Assembly: GCA_947594425.1 (NCBI GenBank) | Contig: CANQED010000014.1 | Location: 1-57,712, forward strand | DNA length: 57,712 nt | DNA from: an uncultured Ruminiclostridium sp. | Lineage (GTDB): Bacteria; Bacillota; Clostridia; Oscillospirales; Ruminococcaceae | Direction: 5' to 3' | In this document: positions 8,585 through 16,929 of the stretch, one piece after another | How positions within the stretch are numbered: position 1 is the stretch's first letter | Layout of the letters: each line of letters opens with the position of its first letter | Notes under the pieces: generated by a model | What the model was told of the DNA's origin: nothing | Databases searched by the model: none | Seen by the model: the letters and a program-made list of their open reading frames with translations, nothing else | Translations under genes and position numbers: made by a program

Positions 8585-8992
8585 ATGCACATAACATTAC
8601 AGACTGATTACGCGATACGGATAGTCGATTTTCTGTTTGCGGAAAATACGCGCTATGACGCGAAAACTATCTCCGAAAGCACAGACGTACCCGCAGATTT
8701 TGCACTTAAAATACTGCGCAGGCTCGCGGCGGGAGGTATAGTCACCTCGTATAAGGGGATAAAGGGCGGTTATGAGTTGTCCTGCGACAAGGATGCATTG
8801 TCGGTTTATGACGTAGTCACCGCAATGGAGGGTACATACAAATTCAGCCGCTGCCTCGACGAGCACTATAACTGCACCCGCACCGAAAACGAGCTTCCCT
8901 GCTCTTATCAGCACGCCTTTGCGAAAATATCACAAATGGTGTGCGACGAGCTTAAAAAGCTGAAATTCAAGGATATGCACACAAGAAGATAG
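8585..8992 (+). CDS. Rrf2 family transcriptional regulator
   Basis: A 135-residue Rrf2-type winged-helix repressor. The opening MHITLQTDYAIRIVDFL, the recognition region ADFALKILRRLAAGGIV and the wing GIKGGYELS are typical. It has three cysteines in the place where IscR and NsrR bind an Fe-S cluster, here spaced C-x6-C-x8-C (CLDEHYNC, then a third in LPC). An iron-sulfur, redox or nitric-oxide sensing role is therefore plausible but inferred. It is co-directional with and 11 bp after sigA, which is an unusual neighbour. A terminator follows at once. The regulated genes are not identifiable from this window. Confidence 0.9.
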   Translation: MHITLQTDYAIRIVDFLFAENTRYDAKTISESTDVPADFALKILRRLAAGGIVTSYKGIKGGYELSCDKDALSVYDVVTAMEGTYKFSRCLDEHYNCTRTENELPCSYQHAFAKISQMVCDELKKLKFKDMHTRR

Positions 8993-8999
8993 AGATAAA

Positions 9000-9030
9000 C
9001 TTACCCCCACAGCTTAGCTGCGGGGGTAAG
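9000..9030. terminator. bidirectional terminator between Rrf2 gene and proC
   Basis: A hairpin with 14-base arms (CTTACCCCCACAGC and GCTGCGGGGGTAAG, one mismatch) and a TTAG-region loop sits between two convergent genes. Its T tract is weak on both sides, but the position and the GC-rich stem support a shared terminator. Confidence 0.75.
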
Positions 9031-9047
9031 TTGTTATCAGCTGTATT

Positions 9048-9845
9048 TTATTCACCCGAGAGCTCATAAGCACGCTTTGTGCACGCCTTGCAGCACTCGT
9101 TCACCGTGTCGGTAAGGCGGCCCTCGTACAGCTTATCCAGTCCCGCTATGGTCGTCCCTCCGGGAGAGGATACCTGCTTTATCAGCTCGTCCACCGTCAT
9201 ACCCGAATTAGTCAGCATCTTAGCCGAGCCTATAAGCGACTGCGCGAACAGCTTAAGCGCGGCGTCCTTATCTATGCCGACCTTATCGGCGTAGTCGATA
9301 AACCCTTTAGCAAAGAGGTATATAAACGCGGGCGAGCTGCCGTTTACGGCTATGACCTCTTTCATTTTGTCGGACGGCACCTCGCAGACAATGCCGCAGC
9401 TTGATATTATCGCCTTTGCAAATTCAAAGTCGTCGTCGCCGACATTGTCCCCGCGCGCCATAGCCGACGCGCCATAGCCGAGCATCATAGGCGTATTCGG
9501 CATGACTGTCACGACCTTTGCGCTCGAGATAGTGTGTGAGCGTATAAACTCCGCCGATATCCCCGCGCAGATAGATATTATCAGCTTGTCGGGGGTGACG
9601 GCCTCTTTAGCGGCGTCAAGCACAGTGCTAAGCACCTGAGGCTTTACCGCGAGCAAAACGCTGTCGCACTCGGCGACAAGCTCGCTCTCGCTGCCACACA
9701 CAATAACTCCGAGCGAGGAAAGCGGCTTAGTCTTTTCCTCGTCCTTTTCATAAACATACAGCTTAGCCGAAAAGTCGGAATTAACCAGTCCCCTTATGAT
9801 AGCGCCGCCCATATTGCCCGCTCCGATAAATCCTAATTTTCTCAT
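9048..9845 (-). CDS. proC: pyrroline-5-carboxylate reductase
   Basis: ProC reduces pyrroline-5-carboxylate to proline with NAD(P)H, the last step of proline synthesis. The 265 residues start with MRKLGFIGAGNMGGAII, the Rossmann G-x-G-x-x-G (G8, G10, G13). They also contain VMPNTPMMLGYGASAM and the C-terminal family signature ending SSPGGTTIAGLDKL. It lies 22 bp after the folate transporter gene on the same strand, so it is probably transcribed under the tetrahydrofolate riboswitch at 10568-10665. The sequence does not show whether that link is functional or accidental. Confidence 0.97.
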   Translation of the reverse strand: MRKLGFIGAGNMGGAIIRGLVNSDFSAKLYVYEKDEEKTKPLSSLGVIVCGSESELVAECDSVLLAVKPQVLSTVLDAAKEAVTPDKLIISICAGISAEFIRSHTISSAKVVTVMPNTPMMLGYGASAMARGDNVGDDDFEFAKAIISSCGIVCEVPSDKMKEVIAVNGSSPAFIYLFAKGFIDYADKVGIDKDAALKLFAQSLIGSAKMLTNSGMTVDELIKQVSSPGGTTIAGLDKLYEGRLTDTVNECCKACTKRAYELSGE

Positions 9846-9867
9846 AATTGTCCCTTTCTTTTCGCGG

Positions 9868-10497
9868 TCAGACCGCAGTTTTATTTTTGCCCGAAATGCT
9901 GCGGTAGGCTATGTATATCCCGTACAGCACGGGTATCAGCACAAGCACCTCAAAAGGCAGCAGTATCGCGTTTTTGACAATACGCTCGCCCATTTTGACC
10001 CAAAATGTCTCGGGAGCGAAAAAGCCCATAATTATCAGCCCGACGGTATTTAAAAACACATTGCAGACCAAATTTACCGTAAAGCGCGAGAAGAACGTCC
10101 TCAGCGCGGGGAAAGCGTTCTGCTTTAGGCTTGAAAGAAACGCCTTTCCTCCCGAAAAATCGAGCTTAGCGGGGGTCATCTTATATAGGAATATCCCGTA
10201 TATTATCCCCTCGACCAATGTCGCGACAGTCAGTATCGGCGAAAACGCCCCCGTCGGCTTAATGATATAGCCCAACACGTCTACCGCTATCCCGCCTATC
10301 CCCGCCATAACAGGGCCGTACAGCATACCTATCGCCGCAAGCCCGATAAAAGCAAAGCCGAATTTAAGCGTCGGGGTGGGCTGGATCACCAAAAACTCGA
10401 GCGCCGTCGATATACCGATAAGCAGTGCCGTAACGGTCAGCGAGCGCACAGATTTAAGCTCGAGCGCCGAATTTTTGAACATAGAGAAAAACGCCAT
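9868..10497 (-). CDS. folT: ECF transporter S component, folate specific
   Basis: A 209-residue integral membrane protein with about six hydrophobic segments, of the ECF substrate-binding S-component type; it would need the shared EcfA/EcfA'/EcfT module encoded elsewhere. The N-terminal region (SVRSLTVTALLIGISTALEF) and the later Gly-rich helix (GPVMAGIGGIAVDVLGYI) are typical. Folate specificity is assigned mainly because a clear tetrahydrofolate riboswitch lies directly upstream, as in known folT genes. A strong AAGGAGG ribosome site precedes the ATG. It is followed by proC in the same transcript. Confidence 0.9.
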   Translation of the reverse strand: MAFFSMFKNSALELKSVRSLTVTALLIGISTALEFLVIQPTPTLKFGFAFIGLAAIGMLYGPVMAGIGGIAVDVLGYIIKPTGAFSPILTVATLVEGIIYGIFLYKMTPAKLDFSGGKAFLSSLKQNAFPALRTFFSRFTVNLVCNVFLNTVGLIIMGFFAPETFWVKMGERIVKNAILLPFEVLVLIPVLYGIYIAYRSISGKNKTAV

Positions 10498-10567
10498 AAT
10501 TTACCTCCTTTTCTCACGCGATCGCATAATTTTAAGGGATAATATGGCGTTATCACTTTTTATGCAA

Positions 10568-10665
10568 CAGCGAGATGCGAAAGGCGCACCGCCACCGTCA
10601 GGTGTTCGTCCCTTGGACAACTCTCCGTTCTCAAGGGCACTTAACGCGTGCCTTTCTACTCTGTC
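10568..10665 (-). ncRNA. tetrahydrofolate (THF) riboswitch
   Basis: The - strand RNA contains the conserved THF-I blocks. AGAGUAG is followed by helix AAAGGC and then CGCGUUAAGUG, and the second half has GGCGGUG, then CGCCUUU and CGCAUCUCG. The expected helices form: AAAGGC/GCCUUU, CCCUUG/CAAGGG, CACC/GGUG and a closing stem between AGAG/CAG and the CUCG/CUG end. It resembles the folT leaders of Eubacterium siraeum type. About 70 nt separate it from the folT start. No U-run terminator is seen there, while CCCUU could pair with the AAGGAGG site, so control of translation is the likelier mechanism (inference). Confidence 0.93.
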
Positions 10666-10701
10666 AGATTTTACCTAATATATTCGCCCGATAGGGGAAT
10701 A

Positions 10702-11661
10702 TCAGAAGTTAATTTCGCTTGCCACGCGGTAAAGCTCGTGGTCAAACTCCTTGTGCATATTAAGAGCCTCTTGGATATCATAATCTACTATCTGATTTCC
10801 CTGAAGCCCTACAACGCGGTTTCCTGTATTGCGGGAGAGCAATTCTACGGCGTGATAACCCATCTGGCTTGCCGCTACTCTGTCGCGGACTGTCGGGCTG
10901 CCGCCTCTTTGTACGTGGCCGAGAATGGTCGCGCGGCTCTCAACGCCTGTCTCTCTTTCTATATCCTTAGCTATCTGCTCTGAATTGCCGATACCCTCGG
11001 CAACTACTATGATAAAGTGGTGCTTGCCGTTCTTAAGGCCGTTTATTATCTTATTGTAGACGTCGTTCATGGTGAACGGCTCTTCTTTTGTGATTATGTA
11101 GGTAGCGCCGCAGGCAACACCGGTATTAAGCGCGATATACCCCGCGTTCCTGCCCATGACCTCGACTACCGAGCAGCGGTCGTGCGAGTGTGCGGTGTCG
11201 CGCAGCTTGTCCACAAGCTGCATAGCGGTGTTCATAGCGGTGTCGTACCCTATGGTGTACTCGGACATAGATATATCGTTGTCTATCGTGCCGGGGATAC
11301 CCACGCAAAGTATGCCGCGCGCCGAAAGGTCCGCCGCTCCTCTGAACGAGCCGTCGCCGCCTACTACGACTATGCCCTCTATGCCGTTTTCCAAACAGGT
11401 CTGCTTAGCCTTTTGCAGTCCTTCCTCGTATCTGAACTCAGCACATCTTGCCGTGTAGAGCACCGTACCGCCGCGCTGGATTATATCCGATACGCTGCGT
11501 ATGTCGAGCGGTATTATGTCGCCGTTAATAAGTCCGTTGTAGCCTCTGCGTATGCCGACTACTTCCATCCCTTTAGCTATGCCCGCTCTTGTGACCGCAC
11601 GGATCGCCGCGTTCATGCCCGGAGCGTCGCCGCCGCTTGTGAGTACGCCGATTTTCTTCAT
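10702..11661 (-). CDS. pfkA: ATP-dependent 6-phosphofructokinase
   Basis: PfkA phosphorylates fructose 6-phosphate to fructose 1,6-bisphosphate, the committed step of glycolysis. The 319 residues have MKKIGVLTSGGDAPGMNAAI (phosphate loop), VVGGDGSFRGA, the catalytic PGTIDNDI and LGHVQRGGSP, all normal for the bacterial tetrameric enzyme. The ATG at 11661 is chosen because AAAGAGGT lies 7 bases upstream and the product then has the usual length; an upstream start 13 codons earlier would add a non-conserved tail. It is the last gene after dnaE but has its own promoter and a structured leader. Confidence 0.97.
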   Translation of the reverse strand: MKKIGVLTSGGDAPGMNAAIRAVTRAGIAKGMEVVGIRRGYNGLINGDIIPLDIRSVSDIIQRGGTVLYTARCAEFRYEEGLQKAKQTCLENGIEGIVVVGGDGSFRGAADLSARGILCVGIPGTIDNDISMSEYTIGYDTAMNTAMQLVDKLRDTAHSHDRCSVVEVMGRNAGYIALNTGVACGATYIITKEEPFTMNDVYNKIINGLKNGKHHFIIVVAEGIGNSEQIAKDIERETGVESRATILGHVQRGGSPTVRDRVAASQMGYHAVELLSRNTGNRVVGLQGNQIVDYDIQEALNMHKEFDHELYRVASEINF

Positions 11662-11681
11662 GATACTTACCTCTTTCCGAT

Positions 11682-11722
11682 TTTGTCCCGTATGGGACAA
11701 ATATTTTATCCGGCTTGCCGGA
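11682..11722 (-). promoter_or_regulatory. two tandem hairpins in the pfkA leader
   Basis: Between the pfkA promoter and its ribosome site the leader holds two perfect short hairpins. One is TCCGGC/GCCGGA (11709-11722) and the other TTTGTCCC with ATAC loop and GGGACAAA (11682-11701). Neither is followed by a U run, so they are not terminators. They may stabilise the mRNA, or the second could be a DNA operator. Confidence 0.5.
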
Positions 11723-11738
11723 AAACTATCACTATTTA

Positions 11739-11767
11739 AGTTTACCCCAAAACCGCCGATAAGTCAA
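11739..11767 (-). promoter_or_regulatory. sigma-A promoter for pfkA
   Basis: On the - strand, -35 TTGACT (11762-11767), 17-bp spacer, -10 TAAACT (11739-11744). It lies in the 123-bp gap after dnaE and lets pfkA be transcribed apart from the long upstream operon. Confidence 0.65.
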
Positions 11768-11784
11768 GGGGTATTTCGCAAAAT

Positions 11785-14700
11785 TCACCGTTTTATTACA
11801 ATATTTTCTTCGCCGCACAGCAAGACGAGCTGTTTTTTTAATTCGTCGGTGAGATTTACGCCTCTTGTGTACTTCTCGGTGGTGCGGGTGTCGGCATAGC
11901 AAAGCTTTACGGTGCTGACGCCCGCCGAGCTGTCAAGCAGCCGCCTTATCTTTATCGCCCGCTCGTCCTTTATGCTGTCGAGCCTTATATACAGCGTCTT
12001 GTAATTGTCGGGCTCGGGTACGGGGTACACCCCGTCGATAAGCAGCTTAGCCTCGTTCTCGTCCTCCTTTGACACCGTGCATAAGAATATCGCGATACCG
12101 CCCTCTTTGATAACTCCCGCATATCTGTCATAATTAGAGCTGAAAAGCAGTGCCTCGCTCTCCCCCGTTATATCCTCCAAGGTGACAAAGCACATAGTCT
12201 TGTTTTGCTTAGTGATGTGTACGCGCTTTTTCGACACTGCGGCGAGCAGTTTTACCTTGTCGCCGTCCTTGCCCGAGGATATTGCCGAGGAAATGTACCC
12301 GCAGCCCGTCTTTTTCGCTATGGAGAGATACGCCTCGAGCGGGTGTCCCGAGATGTACACGCCCATAGTTTCCTTTTCCATTTGCAAAAGCTGCTGCTTA
12401 GGGTATTCCTCCGCGGGTGCTATATTTACCGCGTCTGCGGGACTTTCCTCCGCCGCCGAGAAAAGATCGAGCTGCCCCTCGATATTGCGCGACGCGCCGG
12501 AAAAGCCGTCTATTATCTGCTCATATGCGCCGAGCATTTCGCGGCGATTATTGCCGAGCCTGTCAAAAGCGCCGCACTTTATCAGCGACTCCGCCGCGCG
12601 CTTGTTTATCACCCCGCGCTTTGAACACATTCGGCTTAAAAAGTCGTACAGCCCGACAAATTTGCCACCGCTCTCTCTTTGGGCAATGACCGCGTCGATG
12701 ACCCCGTCGCCGAGATTTTTGACTGCGGACAGTCCGTACCTTATCCCCTCGGGCTCGACCGTAAAGCCCCGCCCGCTTAAATTTATATCGGGCGGCAAGA
12801 GCTTTATCCCCTGCTCGGACAGATCGCCTATATATTCGGCGGTCTTGCCCGCCCAGTCCGCAACACTGGTGAGCAATGCAGCCATATAATACTTATAATA
12901 ATGACACCTCAAATATGCCGTTCTGTATGCTAATACCGCATAAGCCGCCGCGTGGGACTTGTTGAACGCATACGCGGCAAAGCTCACCATATCGTCAAAT
13001 ATCTCGTTAGCGGTCTTTTCGTCGCAGCCGTTTTGCTTTGCCCCCAAGACAAAAGCCTCGCGCTCTTTTAGCATAACGTCGGACTTTTTCTTAGCCATAG
13101 CTCGGCGCACTATATCCGCCCTGCCGTACGAATATCCCGCAAGGCGGCGGCATATCGTCATCACCTGCTCCTGATACACTATGCAGCCGTTAGTCACGTC
13201 GAGTATATCTTTTAACAGCGGGTGCTTATAGCGTATATTTTCGGGGTGACGGCGGTTTTCGAGATAGGCAGGGATAGAGTCCATAGGTCCGGGACGGTAG
13301 AGCGAGATAGCCGCCGTGATATCCTCTAAAGAGCGCGGGCGCATTTTGGAAAGCAGCTGGGTCATTCCCCCGCTTTCAAGCTGGAACAATCCCGCAGTCT
13401 GCCCGCTCTCCATCATATGATATACCTCGACGTCGTCTTCGGGTATCTTTTCTATATCAAAGTCGGGGTGCTGCTTTTTCACTGCCTTGCAGCAGTCCTG
13501 TATCACCGTGAGATAGCGCAGTCCGAGAAAATCTATCTTTAACAGCCCGAGCCGCTCGAGAGTGCCCATTGTGTACTGGGTCACAGTTTCTCCCGACGTG
13601 CGATAAAGCGGCACGTAATCTGTGACTTTCTCGCGGGTTATCACTATCCCCGCCGCGTGTATCGAGGTATTGCGCGCCATACCCTCTATCTTTGTCGCGG
13701 TATCTATAAGGCGCGATACCTCGTTATCCTGCGCCGCAAGCCGCGCAAGCTCTTTTTCGGTGTTAAGCGCGCTCTCTAATGTGCCGTGGGTGTATGACAA
13801 GTGCATGGGCACGAGCTTTGCCACGCTGTCCACCTTAGAGTACGGCAGTCCCATCGCTCTGCCCGCGTCGCGTATAGCCGCGCGCGCCGCCATAGTGCCG
13901 AATGTTATTATCTGCGCCACATGGTCGCGCCCGTATTTTGATATGACATAATCTATTACCTCTTGCCTGCGTATATAGCAAAAGTCCACATCAAAGTCGG
14001 GCATGCTCACCCTCTCGGGGTTCAAAAAGCGCTCGAAAAGCAGATCAAACCTAAGCGGGTCTATATCCGTTATGCCTAAACAATACGCGCAGATACTTCC
14101 CGCGCCGCTGCCCCTGCCGGGACCTACCGCTATGTCGCGGCTTTTGGCATAGGCGATAAAATCCGCCACTATCAAGAAATAATCGGTGTACCCCATCTTG
14201 CGTATTACGCTTGTTTCGTATGCTATACGCTCGGTGACGCGCTTGTCGGGTGCGTCGCCGTATCTGCGCCTTGCCCCCTCGGATACAAGTCTGTCAAAAT
14301 ACCGCTCGTTGTCTTTCTCGCCCTCGGCCTTAAAATACGGCAGTATCGTATGCCCGTACTCAAAGGTCACATTGCACCGCTCGGCTATCTTTGTGGTATT
14401 TTCTATGCTCTCTTTATCAAAAAGCGCCGCCATCTCCTGCTCGCTTTTTATATAAAACTCCTCGGTCGGAAAATGCAGGGCGTTCTTGTCATTAAGCGTG
14501 GTATTGGTCGCTATGCAGGTCAGCACGCGCTGTACATAAGCGTCCTGCCTTACGAGATAGTGCGCGTCGTTGGTGCAGACCGTCGGCGTGTCGGTCTCCT
14601 GCGCTATTCTTCTAAGCAGCGGGAGCAGCCGCGCCTGCTCGTCTATCCCGTGATTTTGCAATTCGATATAATAATTCTCCGCGCCGAAAATAGCCTTATA

Positions 14701-15183
14701 GTCCTCCGCGCATTGCTTTGCCCCCGCAAAGTCGCCGTTTATCAGCAGTCGGGGCAATTCCCCCGACATACACGCCGACAGGCAGATAAGCCCGTCCGAG
14801 TACCTCTTCAGCAGCTCGCGGTCCACCCTCGGCTTTCCGTAAAAGCCCTCGGTGTACCCCTGCGACACAAGCTTTACAAGATTGTGGTAGCCGGTGTTAT
14901 TTTTGCACAAAAGGACAAGGTGATAGGGCTTTAGGTCGGCTTTGGTCGCCTTGTCAAAGCGGCTTGTCGGCGCGACATATACCTCGCAGCCGATAATGGG
15001 CTTTATCCCGCCCTCGATACAGGCGTTGTAAAAATCTACGCACCCGAACAAAGCGCCGTGGTCGGTTATCGCCACGGCGTCCTGCCCTAACTGCTTTACT
15101 CTTTTAACAAGCTCTCCTATTCGGCACGCCCCGTCTAAAAGACTGAACTCGGTATGAACGTGCAAATGGACAAAACCGCTCAT
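11785..15183 (-). CDS. dnaE: DNA polymerase III subunit alpha (DnaE type)
   Basis: The catalytic subunit of a C-family replicative polymerase, 1132 residues. The N-terminal PHP domain is intact in appearance (HLHVHTEFSLLDGA, ITDHGALFG). The palm carries the catalytic aspartates in PDFDVDF near residue 395, preceded by GPGRGSGAGS. Later come RPGPMDSIP, the finger region and a C-terminal OB-fold (roughly residues 970-1060) before a short tail. In Firmicutes DnaE works with PolC; PolC is not in this window. Its ATG overlaps the stop of whiA by 4 bases. Confidence 0.97.
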   Translation of the reverse strand: MSGFVHLHVHTEFSLLDGACRIGELVKRVKQLGQDAVAITDHGALFGCVDFYNACIEGGIKPIIGCEVYVAPTSRFDKATKADLKPYHLVLLCKNNTGYHNLVKLVSQGYTEGFYGKPRVDRELLKRYSDGLICLSACMSGELPRLLINGDFAGAKQCAEDYKAIFGAENYYIELQNHGIDEQARLLPLLRRIAQETDTPTVCTNDAHYLVRQDAYVQRVLTCIATNTTLNDKNALHFPTEEFYIKSEQEMAALFDKESIENTTKIAERCNVTFEYGHTILPYFKAEGEKDNERYFDRLVSEGARRRYGDAPDKRVTERIAYETSVIRKMGYTDYFLIVADFIAYAKSRDIAVGPGRGSGAGSICAYCLGITDIDPLRFDLLFERFLNPERVSMPDFDVDFCYIRRQEVIDYVISKYGRDHVAQIITFGTMAARAAIRDAGRAMGLPYSKVDSVAKLVPMHLSYTHGTLESALNTEKELARLAAQDNEVSRLIDTATKIEGMARNTSIHAAGIVITREKVTDYVPLYRTSGETVTQYTMGTLERLGLLKIDFLGLRYLTVIQDCCKAVKKQHPDFDIEKIPEDDVEVYHMMESGQTAGLFQLESGGMTQLLSKMRPRSLEDITAAISLYRPGPMDSIPAYLENRRHPENIRYKHPLLKDILDVTNGCIVYQEQVMTICRRLAGYSYGRADIVRRAMAKKKSDVMLKEREAFVLGAKQNGCDEKTANEIFDDMVSFAAYAFNKSHAAAYAVLAYRTAYLRCHYYKYYMAALLTSVADWAGKTAEYIGDLSEQGIKLLPPDINLSGRGFTVEPEGIRYGLSAVKNLGDGVIDAVIAQRESGGKFVGLYDFLSRMCSKRGVINKRAAESLIKCGAFDRLGNNRREMLGAYEQIIDGFSGASRNIEGQLDLFSAAEESPADAVNIAPAEEYPKQQLLQMEKETMGVYISGHPLEAYLSIAKKTGCGYISSAISSGKDGDKVKLLAAVSKKRVHITKQNKTMCFVTLEDITGESEALLFSSNYDRYAGVIKEGGIAIFLCTVSKEDENEAKLLIDGVYPVPEPDNYKTLYIRLDSIKDERAIKIRRLLDSSAGVSTVKLCYADTRTTEKYTRGVNLTDELKKQLVLLCGEENIVIKR

Positions 15184-16028
15184 TTATTTTCCTTTCCTCT
15201 TAGATCTTCCGCTATCTCGGACAGCTTTTTCAGGCGGCGAAATACCCCGCTGCGGCTTATCGGCGGGTCGAGCCGCTTTCCTATATCTGTTAGCGACAAT
15301 TCTATCGACTGTAGTCTTAGCTCAGCCGTCCCGCGCAGCTCTTCGGGCAGAAAATCCACGCCCTTTTTATCGATAATATACCGTATATCCTCTACTTGCT
15401 TTTGAGCTGCGGCGACGGTCTTGTCGAGGTTAGCCGCCTCAAAATTGACGCTGCGGTTTATTTTGTTGCGCAATTCTTTATATATCTTGACGTTTATCAC
15501 GTTCATAGACTGCACCATAGCGCCCATAAACGCGAGCATATCGGCTATGCCGTCGCTGTCCTTTATATAGATAAAACTTCCGCCGCGCCGCGACGAGCAC
15601 CGCGCGGACATACCGTGCTCTTTTATCATATCCGAGAGAAGACTTGTCTTTTCTTTATCTCTTAAGAAAAACTCAAGCTGGTACTCCTTTTCCGGGTCGG
15701 ACGCAAAGCCGCACACCAAAAACACCCCGCGCAAGAAAGCGCCGAAAGCCGCGTCGCCGCTGCAGTCGGGAAGTATTTCCGCAAACTCCTTAAAATTTAG
15801 CTCGACGATATATTGCTTTCTCTTTCCGCTGAGCTCGGCGCAGCTTTGCTCGCAGTCGCAGCCGCACGCGGTCAGTGTGCCGTAAAGGTAGTCGGCGGTC
15901 TTTTTATTCTCGCTTTTAAAAACGCCGCCGTTTATCGCAAACGCGGCGCCCTTTGCAACGTACAGCCGCCTTGCCCCGTCGGGCTCGGGTCTGCACAATT
16001 CGTTTTTTATATCCGTGCAAAATGACAC
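15180..16028 (-). CDS. whiA: DNA-binding protein WhiA
   Basis: WhiA, 282 residues, has an N-terminal LAGLIDADG-like fold (SFCTDIKNELCR, AFLRGVFLVCG) and a C-terminal helix-turn-helix (LSLTDIGKRLDPPISRSGVFRRLKKL). In Gram-positive bacteria it influences cell division and, in actinomycetes, sporulation; the precise targets here are unknown. The gene is 13 bp after rapZ and overlaps dnaE by 4 bases, the usual rapZ-whiA pairing without a YvcK-type gene between. Confidence 0.95.
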   Translation of the reverse strand: MSFCTDIKNELCRPEPDGARRLYVAKGAAFAINGGVFKSENKKTADYLYGTLTACGCDCEQSCAELSGKRKQYIVELNFKEFAEILPDCSGDAAFGAFLRGVFLVCGFASDPEKEYQLEFFLRDKEKTSLLSDMIKEHGMSARCSSRRGGSFIYIKDSDGIADMLAFMGAMVQSMNVINVKIYKELRNKINRSVNFEAANLDKTVAAAQKQVEDIRYIIDKKGVDFLPEELRGTAELRLQSIELSLTDIGKRLDPPISRSGVFRRLKKLSEIAEDLRGKENK

Positions 16029-16041
16029 ATCCTGCGCCTTT

Positions 16042-16911
16042 CTACTTGCTGCCCTTGTCTATATCGCGGTGCAGAACTCTCGCCTTAAAGCCGCCGCTCT
16101 TCAAATGCTCGTACATATTCTCCGCAAAGGTGACGCTGCGGTGCTTTCCTCCCGTACAGCCAAAAGCTATCACAAGCTGGCTCTTTCCCTCATGCAGATA
16201 CTGCGGGATAAGAAAATCTATAAGGTCGAAAAGCTTAGCGCTTAGCTGCTTAGAGCTGTCAAACTTCATCACGTAGTCCCTTACCGCCGCGTCCTTACCC
16301 GTCATGGTTTTAAGCTCGGGGATATAAAAAGGATTAGGCAGGCACCTTACGTCAAAGACAAGATCCGCCTCGTTGGGCACCCCGTACTTAAAGCCGAACG
16401 ACATACAGCTTATCGTCATACTGTCCGAGGGATTGTCCAAAAACAGATTGATTATATTCTCTTTCAGCGTCGAGGTGGACATAAGGCTGGTGTCGATATA
16501 ATAATCCGCTATCTCGCGCATAGGCTCGAGCATTTCGGACTCGGCCTCGATAGCGTCGTCTATGTCCCCGTGCGCTATGTCAAAAAGCGGGTGCGGACGG
16601 CGGGTCTCCTTGTATCTGCGCTTTACCACCTGATGATTAGCGTCTACAAACAGCACCTTTATATTCAGCCCGCGCTTTTTGAGCTCCTGTATATTGTCGT
16701 TGACCTTTAAAAACAGCGTGCCGCCGCGTATATCGGTGACTATCGCCGCCTTAGTTATCTCGTCGTTTTTCTCGCATATCTCGGCAAATTCGGATATCAG
16801 CAGCGGCGGCATATTGTCTATGCAATAATACCCTATATCCTCAAGCACGTTTACCGCGCAGGATTTTCCCGAACCGGATATTCCCGTTACAATAACAAAT
16901 TCGGTATTCAA
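16042..16911 (-). CDS. rapZ: RNase adapter / nucleotide-binding protein RapZ
   Basis: A 289-residue RapZ/YvcJ family protein. The N-terminal P-loop GISGSGKS is at residues 10-17, and a second motif DxxG-like region lies in IVTDIRGG. The C-terminal domain has IAFGCTGGKHRSVTFAENMYEHL, the conserved RapZ signature that binds RNA or ligand. In enterobacteria it controls glucosamine-6-phosphate synthase via small RNAs; in Bacillus YvcJ binds and hydrolyses nucleotides. Its place between murB and whiA suggests a link to cell-wall precursor control, which is inference. Confidence 0.96.
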   Translation of the reverse strand: MNTEFVIVTGISGSGKSCAVNVLEDIGYYCIDNMPPLLISEFAEICEKNDEITKAAIVTDIRGGTLFLKVNDNIQELKKRGLNIKVLFVDANHQVVKRRYKETRRPHPLFDIAHGDIDDAIEAESEMLEPMREIADYYIDTSLMSTSTLKENIINLFLDNPSDSMTISCMSFGFKYGVPNEADLVFDVRCLPNPFYIPELKTMTGKDAAVRDYVMKFDSSKQLSAKLFDLIDFLIPQYLHEGKSQLVIAFGCTGGKHRSVTFAENMYEHLKSGGFKARVLHRDIDKGSK

Positions 16912-16929
16912 TGCCGTCCTCCCGTTTAT

